A model generated the notes under the pieces. It ran no database searches, was not told the DNA's origin, and worked only from the letters and a program-made list of their open reading frames with translations. Positions 44,199 through 51,949 of a stretch of DNA of 64,000 bases are shown in pieces. The stretch is from Mycolicibacterium aromaticivorans JS19b1 = JCM 16368 (GTDB lineage Bacteria; Actinomycetota; Actinomycetes; Mycobacteriales; Mycobacteriaceae): positions 2,790,001-2,854,000 of the forward strand of contig NZ_JALN02000001.1 of NCBI RefSeq assembly GCF_000559085.1, in the 5' to 3' direction. Each line of letters starts with the position of its first letter. Position 1 is the stretch's first letter. A program made the position numbers and the translations under genes.

Positions 44199-44224
44199 GG
44201 TTACCACCACGGCAACCCGGGTAT
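44199..44224 (+). promoter_or_regulatory. SigF-type promoter of dps
   Basis: GGTTA and GGGTA are separated by 15 bases, close to the mycobacterial SigF consensus GGTTT-N15-17-GGGTA. It ends 38 bases before the dps start, next to GAAAGGAG. Dps of M. smegmatis is known to be made in stationary phase under SigF and SigH. Confidence 0.6.
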
Positions 44225-44262
44225 GTGGCGGACGAGAAGCCAGCGCGCGAAAGGAGCCAGTG

Positions 44263-44814
44263 ATGCGTGCCAAGTTCACCGTCCCCGGAATGACCGAAGC
44301 CAAGGCTCGTAAGGTGACCGATCTCCTGCAGAAGCAGTTGAGCACCTACAACGACCTACACCTCACGCTGAAGCATGTGCACTGGAATGTGGTCGGCCCC
44401 AACTTCATCGGCGTGCACGAGATGATCGACCCGCAGGTCGATCTGGTGCGTGGCTATGCCGACGAAGTCGCCGAACGGATCGCGACTCTGGGCGCGTCGC
44501 CGCAGGGCACCCCGGGTGCGATCCTCAAGGACCGCACATGGGACGACTACAGCGTCGGGCGCGACACCGTGCAGGCCCACCTGGCCGCAGTCGATCTGGT
44601 GTACGACGGCGTCATCGAGGACCTGCGCAACAACATCGAGGCAACCGAGGAACTCGACCCGGTTACCCAAGACATCCTCATCGGCCACGCCGCCGAACTG
44701 GAGAAATTCCAGTGGTTCGTGCGAGCCCACCTCGAAAATGCCGGGGGCACTTTGTCCCACGAGGGCAAGTCGACGGAGAAGGGCGCGGCCAAGGCTGCGA
44801 AGGCGAAAAGCTAG
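44263..44814 (+). CDS. dps: Starvation-inducible DNA-binding ferritin Dps
   Basis: A 183-residue Dps very close to M. smegmatis Dps1. The ferroxidase residues lie in [24 protein letters not shown] (residues 37-60), then [16 protein letters not shown]. The C-terminal tail is lysine-rich ([14 protein letters not shown]), the part that binds DNA in the smegmatis protein. Twelve subunits form a shell that stores iron and uses peroxide. GAAAGGAG precedes the ATG. The stop codon shares bases with the stop of the convergent aquaporin gene. Confidence 0.97.
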   Translation: MRAKFTVPGMTEAKARKVTDLLQKQLSTYNDLHLTLKHVHWNVVGPNFIGVHEMIDPQVDLVRGYADEVAERIATLGASPQGTPGAILKDRTWDDYSVGRDTVQAHLAAVDLVYDGVIEDLRNNIEATEELDPVTQDILIGHAAELEKFQWFVRAHLENAGGTLSHEGKSTEKGAAKAAKAKS

Positions 44815-45575
44815 GCCTTCGACTCCAGCGCGTCGTCGCGGACCGGACGGTCCGCAAGCTCCTCGGCGCGGCCGAACAGCAGCGGGTAGAGCGCACCCGC
44901 CAGGGCCGCGCCGGCGAGCGGCGCCAGCCAGAACACCCAGAGCTGGGCAGGTGCGCCGTTGCCGTTGAAGAACGCGACACCCATCGAGCGGGCCGGGTTC
45001 ACCGACGTGTTCGAGATCGGGATCGAGATCAGGTGGATGAGCGTCAGCATCAAGCCGATTGCCAAACCCGCGAAGCCTTTTGGTGCCCGGTCGTCGGTGG
45101 CGCCCAGGATCACCAGCAGGAACAGGAAGGTCAGAAGCGCCTCGGCGATCACTACCGCGGCCAGCGAGTAGTGGAACGGTGAATGCTCACCGAATCCGTT
45201 GGCGGCCATGTGGCCGGTCGGCGTGAAACCGGCTCTGCCCTTGGCGATCCAGTAGATCACCGCGCCGGCGGCCAGGCCACCGACAACCTGCACCGCCCAG
45301 TACGCCGGTAGCGCCTTCCACTCGACGCGCCGTGCCAGGGCCGCGCCGAACGTGACTGCCGGGTTGAAGTGGCCACCCGAAATCGTTCCGAACGCATAGA
45401 CGCCCACCAGCACGGTGAGGCCGAAAGCCAGCGAAACGCCGAGGAATCCGATGCCGACGGAATTGTCTTCAGCGGGGTCCGCGGCGAATACCGCTGCTCC
45501 GCAACCTCCGAAAACCAACACGAATGTGCCGATGAATTCTGCGGCCAGCCGGTGCGCCATCGTTGGAGCTCTCAC
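44811..45575 (-). CDS. aqpZ: Aquaporin (AqpZ-like)
   Basis: A 254-residue MIP-family channel with six helices and two NPA loops, HFNPAV near residue 73 and SVNPARS near 195. The aromatic/arginine filter residues around them ([21 protein letters not shown]) match water-selective AqpZ. The GTG is preferred because AAGAAGGG lies seven bases upstream; an ATG five codons later is closer to the E. coli N-terminus but has no ribosome site. It is convergent with dps by a four-base overlap. Confidence 0.93.
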   Translation of the reverse strand: MRAPTMAHRLAAEFIGTFVLVFGGCGAAVFAADPAEDNSVGIGFLGVSLAFGLTVLVGVYAFGTISGGHFNPAVTFGAALARRVEWKALPAYWAVQVVGGLAAGAVIYWIAKGRAGFTPTGHMAANGFGEHSPFHYSLAAVVIAEALLTFLFLLVILGATDDRAPKGFAGLAIGLMLTLIHLISIPISNTSVNPARSMGVAFFNGNGAPAQLWVFWLAPLAGAALAGALYPLLFGRAEELADRPVRDDALESKA

Positions 45576-45677
45576 TGGTTAACCCTTCTTGTCGGTCGGG
45601 TCCATCTCCTTGATGATCGCAGGGCGCAGCCCACGAAAGCATCGAACTTTGCTGAATCGTGTTGAGACGGTGACCTG

Positions 45678-47126
45678 CTAGCCGGTGAAGTCGTCGCGCG
45701 GCCGAGGCACCTCGTGCGCCGAATCGGCCACCCGCTGGGCGCCGGCGCTGTCTCGATTGAGTCGCTGTGCCTTGTAGATCGATACCGGCGTGCGTGAGAT
45801 GAGGAGGTAAGCGATCCCGACCGCGACGAGGGCGCACGGTATGACCGAGAAGGAACCGGTCATTTCCGCGACCATGATCATCACGGCAAGTGGTGCGTGA
45901 GCGACGCTTCCGAAGCACGCCATCATGCCGACCACCACAAAGAGACCGGGGCTGGCGGGTAGGCCCGGCAGCCCGATGTCGTGCCCGAGCCGCCAGATCG
46001 CGGCGCCGACGAATGCGCCGATCACGACACCGGGGCCGAAGATGCCTCCGGAACCGCCGGTGCCGATCGACAACGACGTTGCGATGATCTTGGCGAGCGG
46101 AAGCAACAGCACGATCCACAGCGGGATGGACAGCAGAGTGCTTGTGTCGGAGGCTTTTTGCGCCCATCCGTATCCGCTTGCAAGTACCTGCGGGATGGCG
46201 AGTGCGAGGAGCCCGACGAGGAGTCCGCCGACCGCCGGCTTTATGACCTTGTTGCCCGGTAGCTTGGCGGTCACCGAGACGGTGCCGTAGAAGATTCGTG
46301 CGTAGAGGTATCCGAACGCCGCGGCGACGATGCCCAGTACGACGAACCAGATGAGGATCGCCGGTTGATGGAATCGGAAGTCGGAGGCCACGTAGCCGAA
46401 CAGCGGCTCGAATCCGAGGATCGATCCGAACACGGAGAATGCAGTGGCCGAGGTGATGAATCCCGGGACCAGAACCTTGTAGTCGAAGTCCTCGCGATAG
46501 ACGATCGAGGCTGCGAGTACGGCGCCTCCGAGTGGCGCCCCGAAGATCGCGCCGATCCCCGATCCGATGCCGAGCGATACGGCGATCCGTCCGTCGTCAT
46601 CGCTGAGGTTGAGCCAACGCGTCATCAGCGAGCCGAAGCCGGCCGAGATTTGTGCGGCGGGTCCTTCCCGCCCGCCGGAACCTCCAGAACCGATCGTCAA
46701 CGCGCTGGCGATCGTCTTCACCACGATCGTCCGGCCCCTGATCGTCCGAGGGTCGGTGTGGACCGCCTCGATTGCAGAATCTGTTCCGTGGCCCTCGGCT
46801 TCAGGGGCGAATCTGGCCACGATCCACGCCGAAACCAGCGCGCCGCCGAAGGTCACCAGCGGTATGGCCCAAGGACGGACGAAGCCGGGTGATCCCGGCT
46901 GGCCGCCGTCGCCGACCGGCTTGGGGATCTGATAGCCGCCGACATAACCGAGCAGAAATTGGCCGGTGTAGTCGAGCGCGAGATAGAAGGTGACGGCTCC
47001 CAGTCCGGCGATGACGCCGATAGAGATGCCGAGGATCAACCATTTCCGTAGATAGCCGGACCGGCGAATGAAAGCGCCCAACGGTCCGCCCGGTTCGACG
47101 TCACGATTCTGACGCGGCCGCGGCAT
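45678..47126 (-). CDS. CLC-type chloride channel/antiporter (Rv0143c-like)
   Basis: A 482-residue membrane protein of the CLC family. The filter regions are GHGTDSAIE near residue 110 (in place of GSGIP), GSGGREGPAA near 150 with the gating glutamate, and GTGGSGGIFGPGVV near 355. No CBS domains follow. The gating glutamate suggests a proton-coupled antiporter. The two membrane halves are both complete. It is divergent from a second CLC gene 197 bases away and matches Rv0143c by neighbourhood. Confidence 0.92.
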   Translation of the reverse strand: MPRPRQNRDVEPGGPLGAFIRRSGYLRKWLILGISIGVIAGLGAVTFYLALDYTGQFLLGYVGGYQIPKPVGDGGQPGSPGFVRPWAIPLVTFGGALVSAWIVARFAPEAEGHGTDSAIEAVHTDPRTIRGRTIVVKTIASALTIGSGGSGGREGPAAQISAGFGSLMTRWLNLSDDDGRIAVSLGIGSGIGAIFGAPLGGAVLAASIVYREDFDYKVLVPGFITSATAFSVFGSILGFEPLFGYVASDFRFHQPAILIWFVVLGIVAAAFGYLYARIFYGTVSVTAKLPGNKVIKPAVGGLLVGLLALAIPQVLASGYGWAQKASDTSTLLSIPLWIVLLLPLAKIIATSLSIGTGGSGGIFGPGVVIGAFVGAAIWRLGHDIGLPGLPASPGLFVVVGMMACFGSVAHAPLAVMIMVAEMTGSFSVIPCALVAVGIAYLLISRTPVSIYKAQRLNRDSAGAQRVADSAHEVPRPRDDFTG

Positions 47127-47323
47127 GGTGTGAGGCTAGCAGGCTTAGTGGACCGCTGACGCGAATCCAGCCGCGATCTCACGAATCACATTGCAGATCA
47201 ATGGATATCGATCGCACCACGTCCTTGTCGGGGAGCCATTTGCGATTGACCGGCCCGTTCAGGCCGAGCGTCGCGGCGACAGCTCGATTAGGAAGCAGTG
47301 TGCAACTATTCCATACTGCATGA

Positions 47324-49075
47324 GTGCCTGATGGACTCGGAATGCCGCGAAGAATCCCGATGGCTAGTCGCAACGTGGTGGTCGGCTGGCTGCGCGACAG
47401 TCCGTCGGCGCTGGTGGCCCTTGCGGTAGCCGTCGGCGCGGTAACGGGTCTGGGTGCGGTTGGGTTCAGGTACCTGATCACCTTTTTCACCAGGATGTTC
47501 ACCGGTTACGACGACTATTCCGGACTGGGGCGGATACCGAGTGCGCATTGGCCGGGTCTGGGTATCTGGTTCCTGCTCCTGACCCCCGTGATCGCGGGGG
47601 CGATCTATGGCCCCATCGTGCACAAGTTTGCACCGGAGGCGCGTGGGCACGGGGTGCCCGAAGTGATGTATGCCGTCAGCCACAAGGGTGGCCGCATTGC
47701 GCCGCAGGTCAGCCTGGTCAAGGCGCTGGCCTCGGCGTTGTGCATCGGCGGCGGTGGGTCGGTCGGTCGGGAAGGGCCGATCGTGCAGATCGGCTCGGCG
47801 GCCGGCTCCACGATCGCCCAGATCCTTCGGCTCGACACCCCACGGGTCCGGCTTCTGGTCGCTTGCGGGGCCGCGGCCGGAATCTCGGCAACCTTCAACG
47901 CGCCGCTGGCCGGTCCGTTCTTCGCCATGGAACTCATCCTTCGGGACTTCGCCGCCCAGTCGTTCGGCGCGGTCGTGCTGTCGAGTGTCACCGCTGATGT
48001 CGTGGGTCGGGCCATGCTGGGCAACCAGCCGTTTCTCTCGCTGCCGTCGTTCGCCGTGCACAGCGTGTCCGAATACTTCCTTTATGCGGCGCTCGGCGTA
48101 GCGGTCGGCGTGGTCGGAGTGGCGTTCTCGAAGATCCTCTACCGCGTGGAAGACCTGTGCGACTGGTTGTGGCGTGGGCCGGAATGGGCCAGACCCGCGG
48201 TCGGTGGGCTGCTCCTCGGCGGCGTTCTGCTGGCTCTGCCTCAGATGTATGGCGTCGGCTATCCAGTCCTGGAGAACGCGGTCGAAGGCCGGTATGTCAT
48301 CGGTATGTTGCTGCTCCTCATGGTGGGCAAGATGTTCGCGACCAGCCTCACCATCGGGATCGGCGGCTCCGGCGGAGTTTTCGCGCCGACCCTCTTCGTC
48401 GGCGCCATGGCGGGCACAGCGTTCGGCACAGTGGCCCATAGCCTTTTTCCAACGCTCACCGAAAGCGCGGGGGCATACGGCTTGATCGGGATGGGCGCAG
48501 CCCTGGCCGGCGCGACACGAGCGCCGATCACCGCTGTCGTGATCCTGTTCGAACTCACCGGCGAGTACTCGATCATCCTGCCGCTGATGGCAGCGGTGGT
48601 AATGGCTGCCGGCACAGCACATCTGCTGTCGAAGGACACCATCTACACGGCCAAGCTGTGGCGTCGGGGCGTCGATCTCGACAAGCCGCCGGCCGAACTG
48701 CCCGACCTGCGTGCGGCGGATCTCGCTGTTCCCGCGCCCGAGCCGCTGGCGGTGGACAGTTCGATGACCGCCGCCGCCAAGGCGCTGTCGCAGACGACGT
48801 TCGGCATGTTGCCCGTGGTGACCAACGACGGGCAGTACGCCGGATGTGTCACCGCCCAGGACGTGGCCGAGGCGCTTGATGAGGCGGATGCCCCCACCAC
48901 GGTGTCGGACTTGGTCAAGCCGGTGGCCGCCATAGCTTCTGACGCCGATGTCCGCCGTATCCTCGATGCGCTCAAGGGTCGAGGAGGCAGTGGTCTGCCC
49001 GTGCTGGACCCGGACCGAACCTGCCTTGTCGGATGGGTCACCTATGAGGCGGTGCTCGCCCGGCTGCACCCGTAA
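47324..49075 (+). CDS. CLC-type transporter with C-terminal CBS pair
   Basis: A 583-residue CLC protein, longer than its neighbour by a C-terminal cytoplasmic CBS pair (about residues 460-580, ending CLVGWVTYEAVLARL). Filter motifs are GHGVPEVM near 110, GSVGREGPIVQIG near 148 with the gating glutamate, and GIGGSGGVFAPTLF near 350. The GTG start follows CATACT by six bases, a leaderless layout; in-frame ATGs lie 6 and 12 codons on. It probably exchanges chloride for protons, with the CBS domains sensing nucleotide. Confidence 0.92.
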   Translation: MPDGLGMPRRIPMASRNVVVGWLRDSPSALVALAVAVGAVTGLGAVGFRYLITFFTRMFTGYDDYSGLGRIPSAHWPGLGIWFLLLTPVIAGAIYGPIVHKFAPEARGHGVPEVMYAVSHKGGRIAPQVSLVKALASALCIGGGGSVGREGPIVQIGSAAGSTIAQILRLDTPRVRLLVACGAAAGISATFNAPLAGPFFAMELILRDFAAQSFGAVVLSSVTADVVGRAMLGNQPFLSLPSFAVHSVSEYFLYAALGVAVGVVGVAFSKILYRVEDLCDWLWRGPEWARPAVGGLLLGGVLLALPQMYGVGYPVLENAVEGRYVIGMLLLLMVGKMFATSLTIGIGGSGGVFAPTLFVGAMAGTAFGTVAHSLFPTLTESAGAYGLIGMGAALAGATRAPITAVVILFELTGEYSIILPLMAAVVMAAGTAHLLSKDTIYTAKLWRRGVDLDKPPAELPDLRAADLAVPAPEPLAVDSSMTAAAKALSQTTFGMLPVVTNDGQYAGCVTAQDVAEALDEADAPTTVSDLVKPVAAIASDADVRRILDALKGRGGSGLPVLDPDRTCLVGWVTYEAVLARLHP

Positions 49076-49178
49076 ACCGGGTCAGGCCCGCCCGGGGCCG
49101 TGCGCAGCGCTGCTGCTGATCGACTTCTACTCACCTGATGAATCCGAGCCTGCCCGCGGTGTGACGTAGCGCTCTTGC

Positions 49179-49198
49179 ATATACCGGTAGGGGTATAT
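49179..49198. promoter_or_regulatory. CsoR/CstR-like operator 1, ATATACC-N6-GGTATAT
   Basis: A perfect 7-6-7 inverted repeat with a GC-rich centre. It shares ATACC-N6-GGTAT with a second site 33 bases (three helical turns) downstream. Both lie before a sulfite exporter/persulfide dioxygenase pair, a classic target of CstR-type repressors. Confidence 0.6.
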
Positions 49199-49213
49199 AC
49201 CGTGGATAGCGGG

Positions 49214-49229
49214 ATACCCCCCCTGGTAT
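49214..49229. promoter_or_regulatory. CsoR/CstR-like operator 2, ATACC-N6-GGTAT
   Basis: A 5-6-5 inverted repeat with the same architecture as the upstream copy. It ends 16 bases before the exporter gene start and its ribosome site CGGAAGGG. Confidence 0.58.
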
Positions 49230-49245
49230 AACTTCGGAAGGGCCG

Positions 49246-50130
49246 GTGAATGCGATGGTGGCGTTGACGGTGGCACTGGCGGTTGCGGTCGGCATCTCTC
49301 TGGGGCTGCTCGGAGGCGGCGGTTCGATCCTCACGGTGCCGCTACTGGCCTACGTGGCCGGCATGGACGCCAAGCACGCCATCGCGACGTCACTGCTGGT
49401 GGTCGGCGTGACCAGTGCCGTGGGAGCGATCTCACATGCCCGCGCCGGGCGGGTGCAGTGGCGAACCGCCCTGCTGTTCGGCTCGACGTCCATGGTGGGT
49501 GCCTACAGCGGGGGGCAACTGACCCGGTTCATCTCCGGTGACGCGCTGCTTGTGGCGTTCGCGGTGATCATGGTGGTCACCGCGATCGCGATGCTGCGCG
49601 GTCGCAGAACGCCGACCGCCACTGCGCATACCGGCGCTGCACTGCTCGCCAAGACCGCCGCCCTGGGCCTCGGTCTGGGTCTGGTCACAGGAACCGTCGG
49701 TGCCGGGGGCGGATTCCTGGTGGTTCCGGCGCTGGTGCTGCTCGGCGGGCTGGCGATGCCTGCCGCCGTGGGAACGTCGCTCGCGGTCATCGCGATGAAC
49801 TCATTCGCCGGTCTGGCCGGCTACCTGTCGGTCGTGCAGATCGACTGGGCCACGGCACTCATGGTGACCGCCGCCGCCGTCGTCGGCGCACTGATCGGTT
49901 CGAGGTTCGCCGCGAAGGTCAACCCCGAGGTACTGCGCAAGGCATTCGGCTGGTTCGTCCTGATCATGGCCTCGGTCATCCTTGGCCAACAGCTCGATCC
50001 GATCGTCGGCTACGTCGGCGTCGCGCTCACCGGTGTTGTACCCGCATTCATGTTCGCGTGCAACCACATTGCCGCGTGCCCCCTGCACGGCCTGCTGGCC
50101 CGAACCACGGCTGCGGCCGGCTCAAGCTGA
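49246..50130 (+). CDS. TauE/SafE (TSUP) family sulfur-compound exporter
   Basis: A 294-residue membrane protein with eight helices in two repeats. Each repeat opens with the TSUP signature: GISLGLLGGGGSILTVPLLAY near residue 15 and LVTGTVGAGGGFLVVPALVLL near 145. Members export sulfite, thiosulfate or organosulfonates. It is followed by a persulfide dioxygenase-rhodanese gene 23 bases on, so sulfite or thiosulfate formed by that enzyme is the likely cargo. The tail contains CNHIAACPLHG, with two cysteines near the membrane edge. Confidence 0.9.
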   Translation: MNAMVALTVALAVAVGISLGLLGGGGSILTVPLLAYVAGMDAKHAIATSLLVVGVTSAVGAISHARAGRVQWRTALLFGSTSMVGAYSGGQLTRFISGDALLVAFAVIMVVTAIAMLRGRRTPTATAHTGAALLAKTAALGLGLGLVTGTVGAGGGFLVVPALVLLGGLAMPAAVGTSLAVIAMNSFAGLAGYLSVVQIDWATALMVTAAAVVGALIGSRFAAKVNPEVLRKAFGWFVLIMASVILGQQLDPIVGYVGVALTGVVPAFMFACNHIAACPLHGLLARTTAAAGSS

Positions 50131-50153
50131 TCGTCCCGGAGAAAGGAACCGCA

Positions 50154-51533
50154 ATGAAATTCATTCAGTACTACCTGGACTGCCTGTCGCATGCGTCTTA
50201 CCTGATCGGTGACGAATCCACGGGCCGTGCCGTCGTCGTCGATCCACAGCGCGATGTGTCCGAGTATCTCTCCGACGCCGAAGAACTCGGCATGCGAATC
50301 GAACTCGTCATCGAGACGCACTTCCATGCCGACTTCCTGTCCGGCCACCTGGAATTGGCCAAGGCCACCGGTGCCAAGATCGTCTACTCCTCGGTCGCGG
50401 AAGCGGAATTCGACTTCATGGGCGTCGCTGACGGCGAGCGCTACTCCCTGGGCGAGGTGCAGTTGGAGTTTCGGCACACCCCGGGGCATACCCCCGAGTC
50501 GTTGAGCATCGTGGTCTACGAGCATTCCGGCGACACCGAGCCCTACGGCGTGCTGACCGGCGACACCTTGTTCATCGGCGATGTGGGTCGTCCCGACCTG
50601 CTGGCGTCCATCGGATTCAGCCGTGAGGAACTTGCCGACAAGCTGTACGACTCGCTGCACGACAAGTTGATGACGCTGCCAGATTCCACCCGGGTCTATC
50701 CGGCGCACGGGGCGGGATCGGCATGCGGTAAGAATCTTTCGACCGATCTCTGGTCGACCATGGGTGAGCAGCGGATGACGAACTACGCGCTGCGAGCGCC
50801 CGACAAGGCGACCTTCATGGACCTCGTCACCGCGAACCAACCACCAGCGCCGGGCTACTTCGTCTACGACGCCATCCTCAACCGCAAGGATCGCGACCTG
50901 CTGGACGAGACAAAGCCACCGCGCTCGATGACGTATGCCGAGGTGCGTGCGGCAGTGGCGGGCGGAGCGGTTCTGGTCGACGGACGTGCGCCCGAGGAGT
51001 TCGCGCTGGGTCACCTGCGCGGCGCCGTCAACATCGGATTGGACGGCCGCTACGCCGAATTCGCCGGCTCGGTGGTCAAACCCGACAACGACATCGTGTT
51101 GATGACGGAGCCGGGTCAGGAGCTGGAAGGGAAAAACCGCTTGGCCCGAATCGGTTTCGACCGGGTCATCGGCTACCTCGCCGCGCCGTACGAGGTGATG
51201 TTCACCCATCGCGACGACGTCGAGGTGGCGTCCCGGCTGACTGCCAGTGGACTCGGGGATCGCATCGCCGAGGTGCCGGAGCTGCAACTGGTCGACGTCC
51301 GCAATCCGGGCGAAGCGGCCGCCGGCATGGTGAGTGGCGCGGTCAACATCCCGGTGGGCCAGCTGCCCGACCGGGTGGGCGAGCTCAACCCCCACAAGCC
51401 CACCGTCGTGTATTGCGCCGGCGGCTATCGGTCCTCGGTCGCGGCCAGCCTGCTCCGCAACCGCGGATTCGATGACGTCAGTGATCTGCTCGGCGGCTAC
51501 ACCGCGTGGGACGACGTCGTACAGAAAGCATGA
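50154..51533 (+). CDS. Persulfide dioxygenase-rhodanese fusion (ETHE1/CstB-like)
   Basis: A 459-residue cytoplasmic protein with an N-terminal metallo-beta-lactamase domain (THFHADFLSGH near residue 57, HTPGHTPES near 109, GDTLFIGDVGRPDL near 140) of the ETHE1 persulfide dioxygenase type, then two rhodanese domains. The first rhodanese lacks the catalytic cysteine; the second has it in YCAGGYRSS. Persulfide is oxidised to sulfite and sulfur transferred to give thiosulfate, as in CstB. GAAAGGA precedes the ATG. It is the second gene of the operon behind the paired operators. Confidence 0.92.
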   Translation: MKFIQYYLDCLSHASYLIGDESTGRAVVVDPQRDVSEYLSDAEELGMRIELVIETHFHADFLSGHLELAKATGAKIVYSSVAEAEFDFMGVADGERYSLGEVQLEFRHTPGHTPESLSIVVYEHSGDTEPYGVLTGDTLFIGDVGRPDLLASIGFSREELADKLYDSLHDKLMTLPDSTRVYPAHGAGSACGKNLSTDLWSTMGEQRMTNYALRAPDKATFMDLVTANQPPAPGYFVYDAILNRKDRDLLDETKPPRSMTYAEVRAAVAGGAVLVDGRAPEEFALGHLRGAVNIGLDGRYAEFAGSVVKPDNDIVLMTEPGQELEGKNRLARIGFDRVIGYLAAPYEVMFTHRDDVEVASRLTASGLGDRIAEVPELQLVDVRNPGEAAAGMVSGAVNIPVGQLPDRVGELNPHKPTVVYCAGGYRSSVAASLLRNRGFDDVSDLLGGYTAWDDVVQKA

Positions 51534-51585
51534 CGTTCAGAAAGCCTGATGTTCAGAAAGCCTGACGTTCAGAACGTCTGAAGCG
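51522..51585. repeat. 16-bp tandem repeat, about four copies
   Basis: The unit CAGAAAGCCTGACGTT recurs at 51522, 51538, 51554 and, with changes, 51570. The first copy holds the last codons and stop of the persulfide dioxygenase gene. The last copy forms TTCAGA-ACG-TCTGAA, a small hairpin. It looks like recent slippage duplication of the gene's 3' end. Confidence 0.75.
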
Positions 51586-51656
51586 AAAGGGAATTCGACA
51601 TCCGTCACGGCTAAGCATCAGGTCGGCATGAAAGGCCCTGTCTGACCGCAGCCGGA

Positions 51657-51914
51657 TCAGGCGTCGAGGTCTTGCTGCACCAGCTCGGCGATCGCCTTGC
51701 AGGCGGCTTCGTCCTCGGAGGCGACGGTCACCTGTGCGCCGTTGCCTGCGCCCAGGGTCATGATCATCAGTGCCGAACCGGCGTCCACCGGCTCGCCGCC
51801 GTCCACCGCCAACGTCACCGGAACTCCGGCGTTGACAGCGGCTTCCGAGATGATCGCTGCGGGGCGGGCGTGCAATCCGATCGCCGAGCCGACGATGACG
51901 GTCTTGGTGTGCAT
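51657..51914 (-). CDS. ptsH: Phosphocarrier protein HPr
   Basis: An 85-residue HPr that carries phosphate from EI to the fructose EIIA. The phosphoacceptor histidine is in GLHARPAA near residue 15. The region of the regulatory serine in Gram-positives reads DAGSALMIMTLGAG. It lies 35 bases downstream of the fructose EII gene on the same strand, as the last gene of the fru operon. EI is encoded on the opposite strand 4 kb away, so the general PTS proteins are dedicated to this locus. Confidence 0.96.
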   Translation of the reverse strand: MHTKTVIVGSAIGLHARPAAIISEAAVNAGVPVTLAVDGGEPVDAGSALMIMTLGAGNGAQVTVASEDEAACKAIAELVQQDLDA

Positions 51915-51949
51915 GAGACTCCTTTGTTTCGTTTGTCGTACTTCGTTGA

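Noticed and set aside
45541..45677. Mini-gene MDPTDKKG upstream of the aquaporin gene
   Set aside because: Eight codons with the Shine-Dalgarno sequence directly abutting the ATG; more likely part of the aquaporin leader.
47306..49069. Long open frame antisense to the CBS-containing CLC gene
   Set aside because: Composition is Arg/Gly/Gln-rich shadow coding of a GC-rich gene; no motif or start signal, whereas the plus-strand frame has full CLC motifs.
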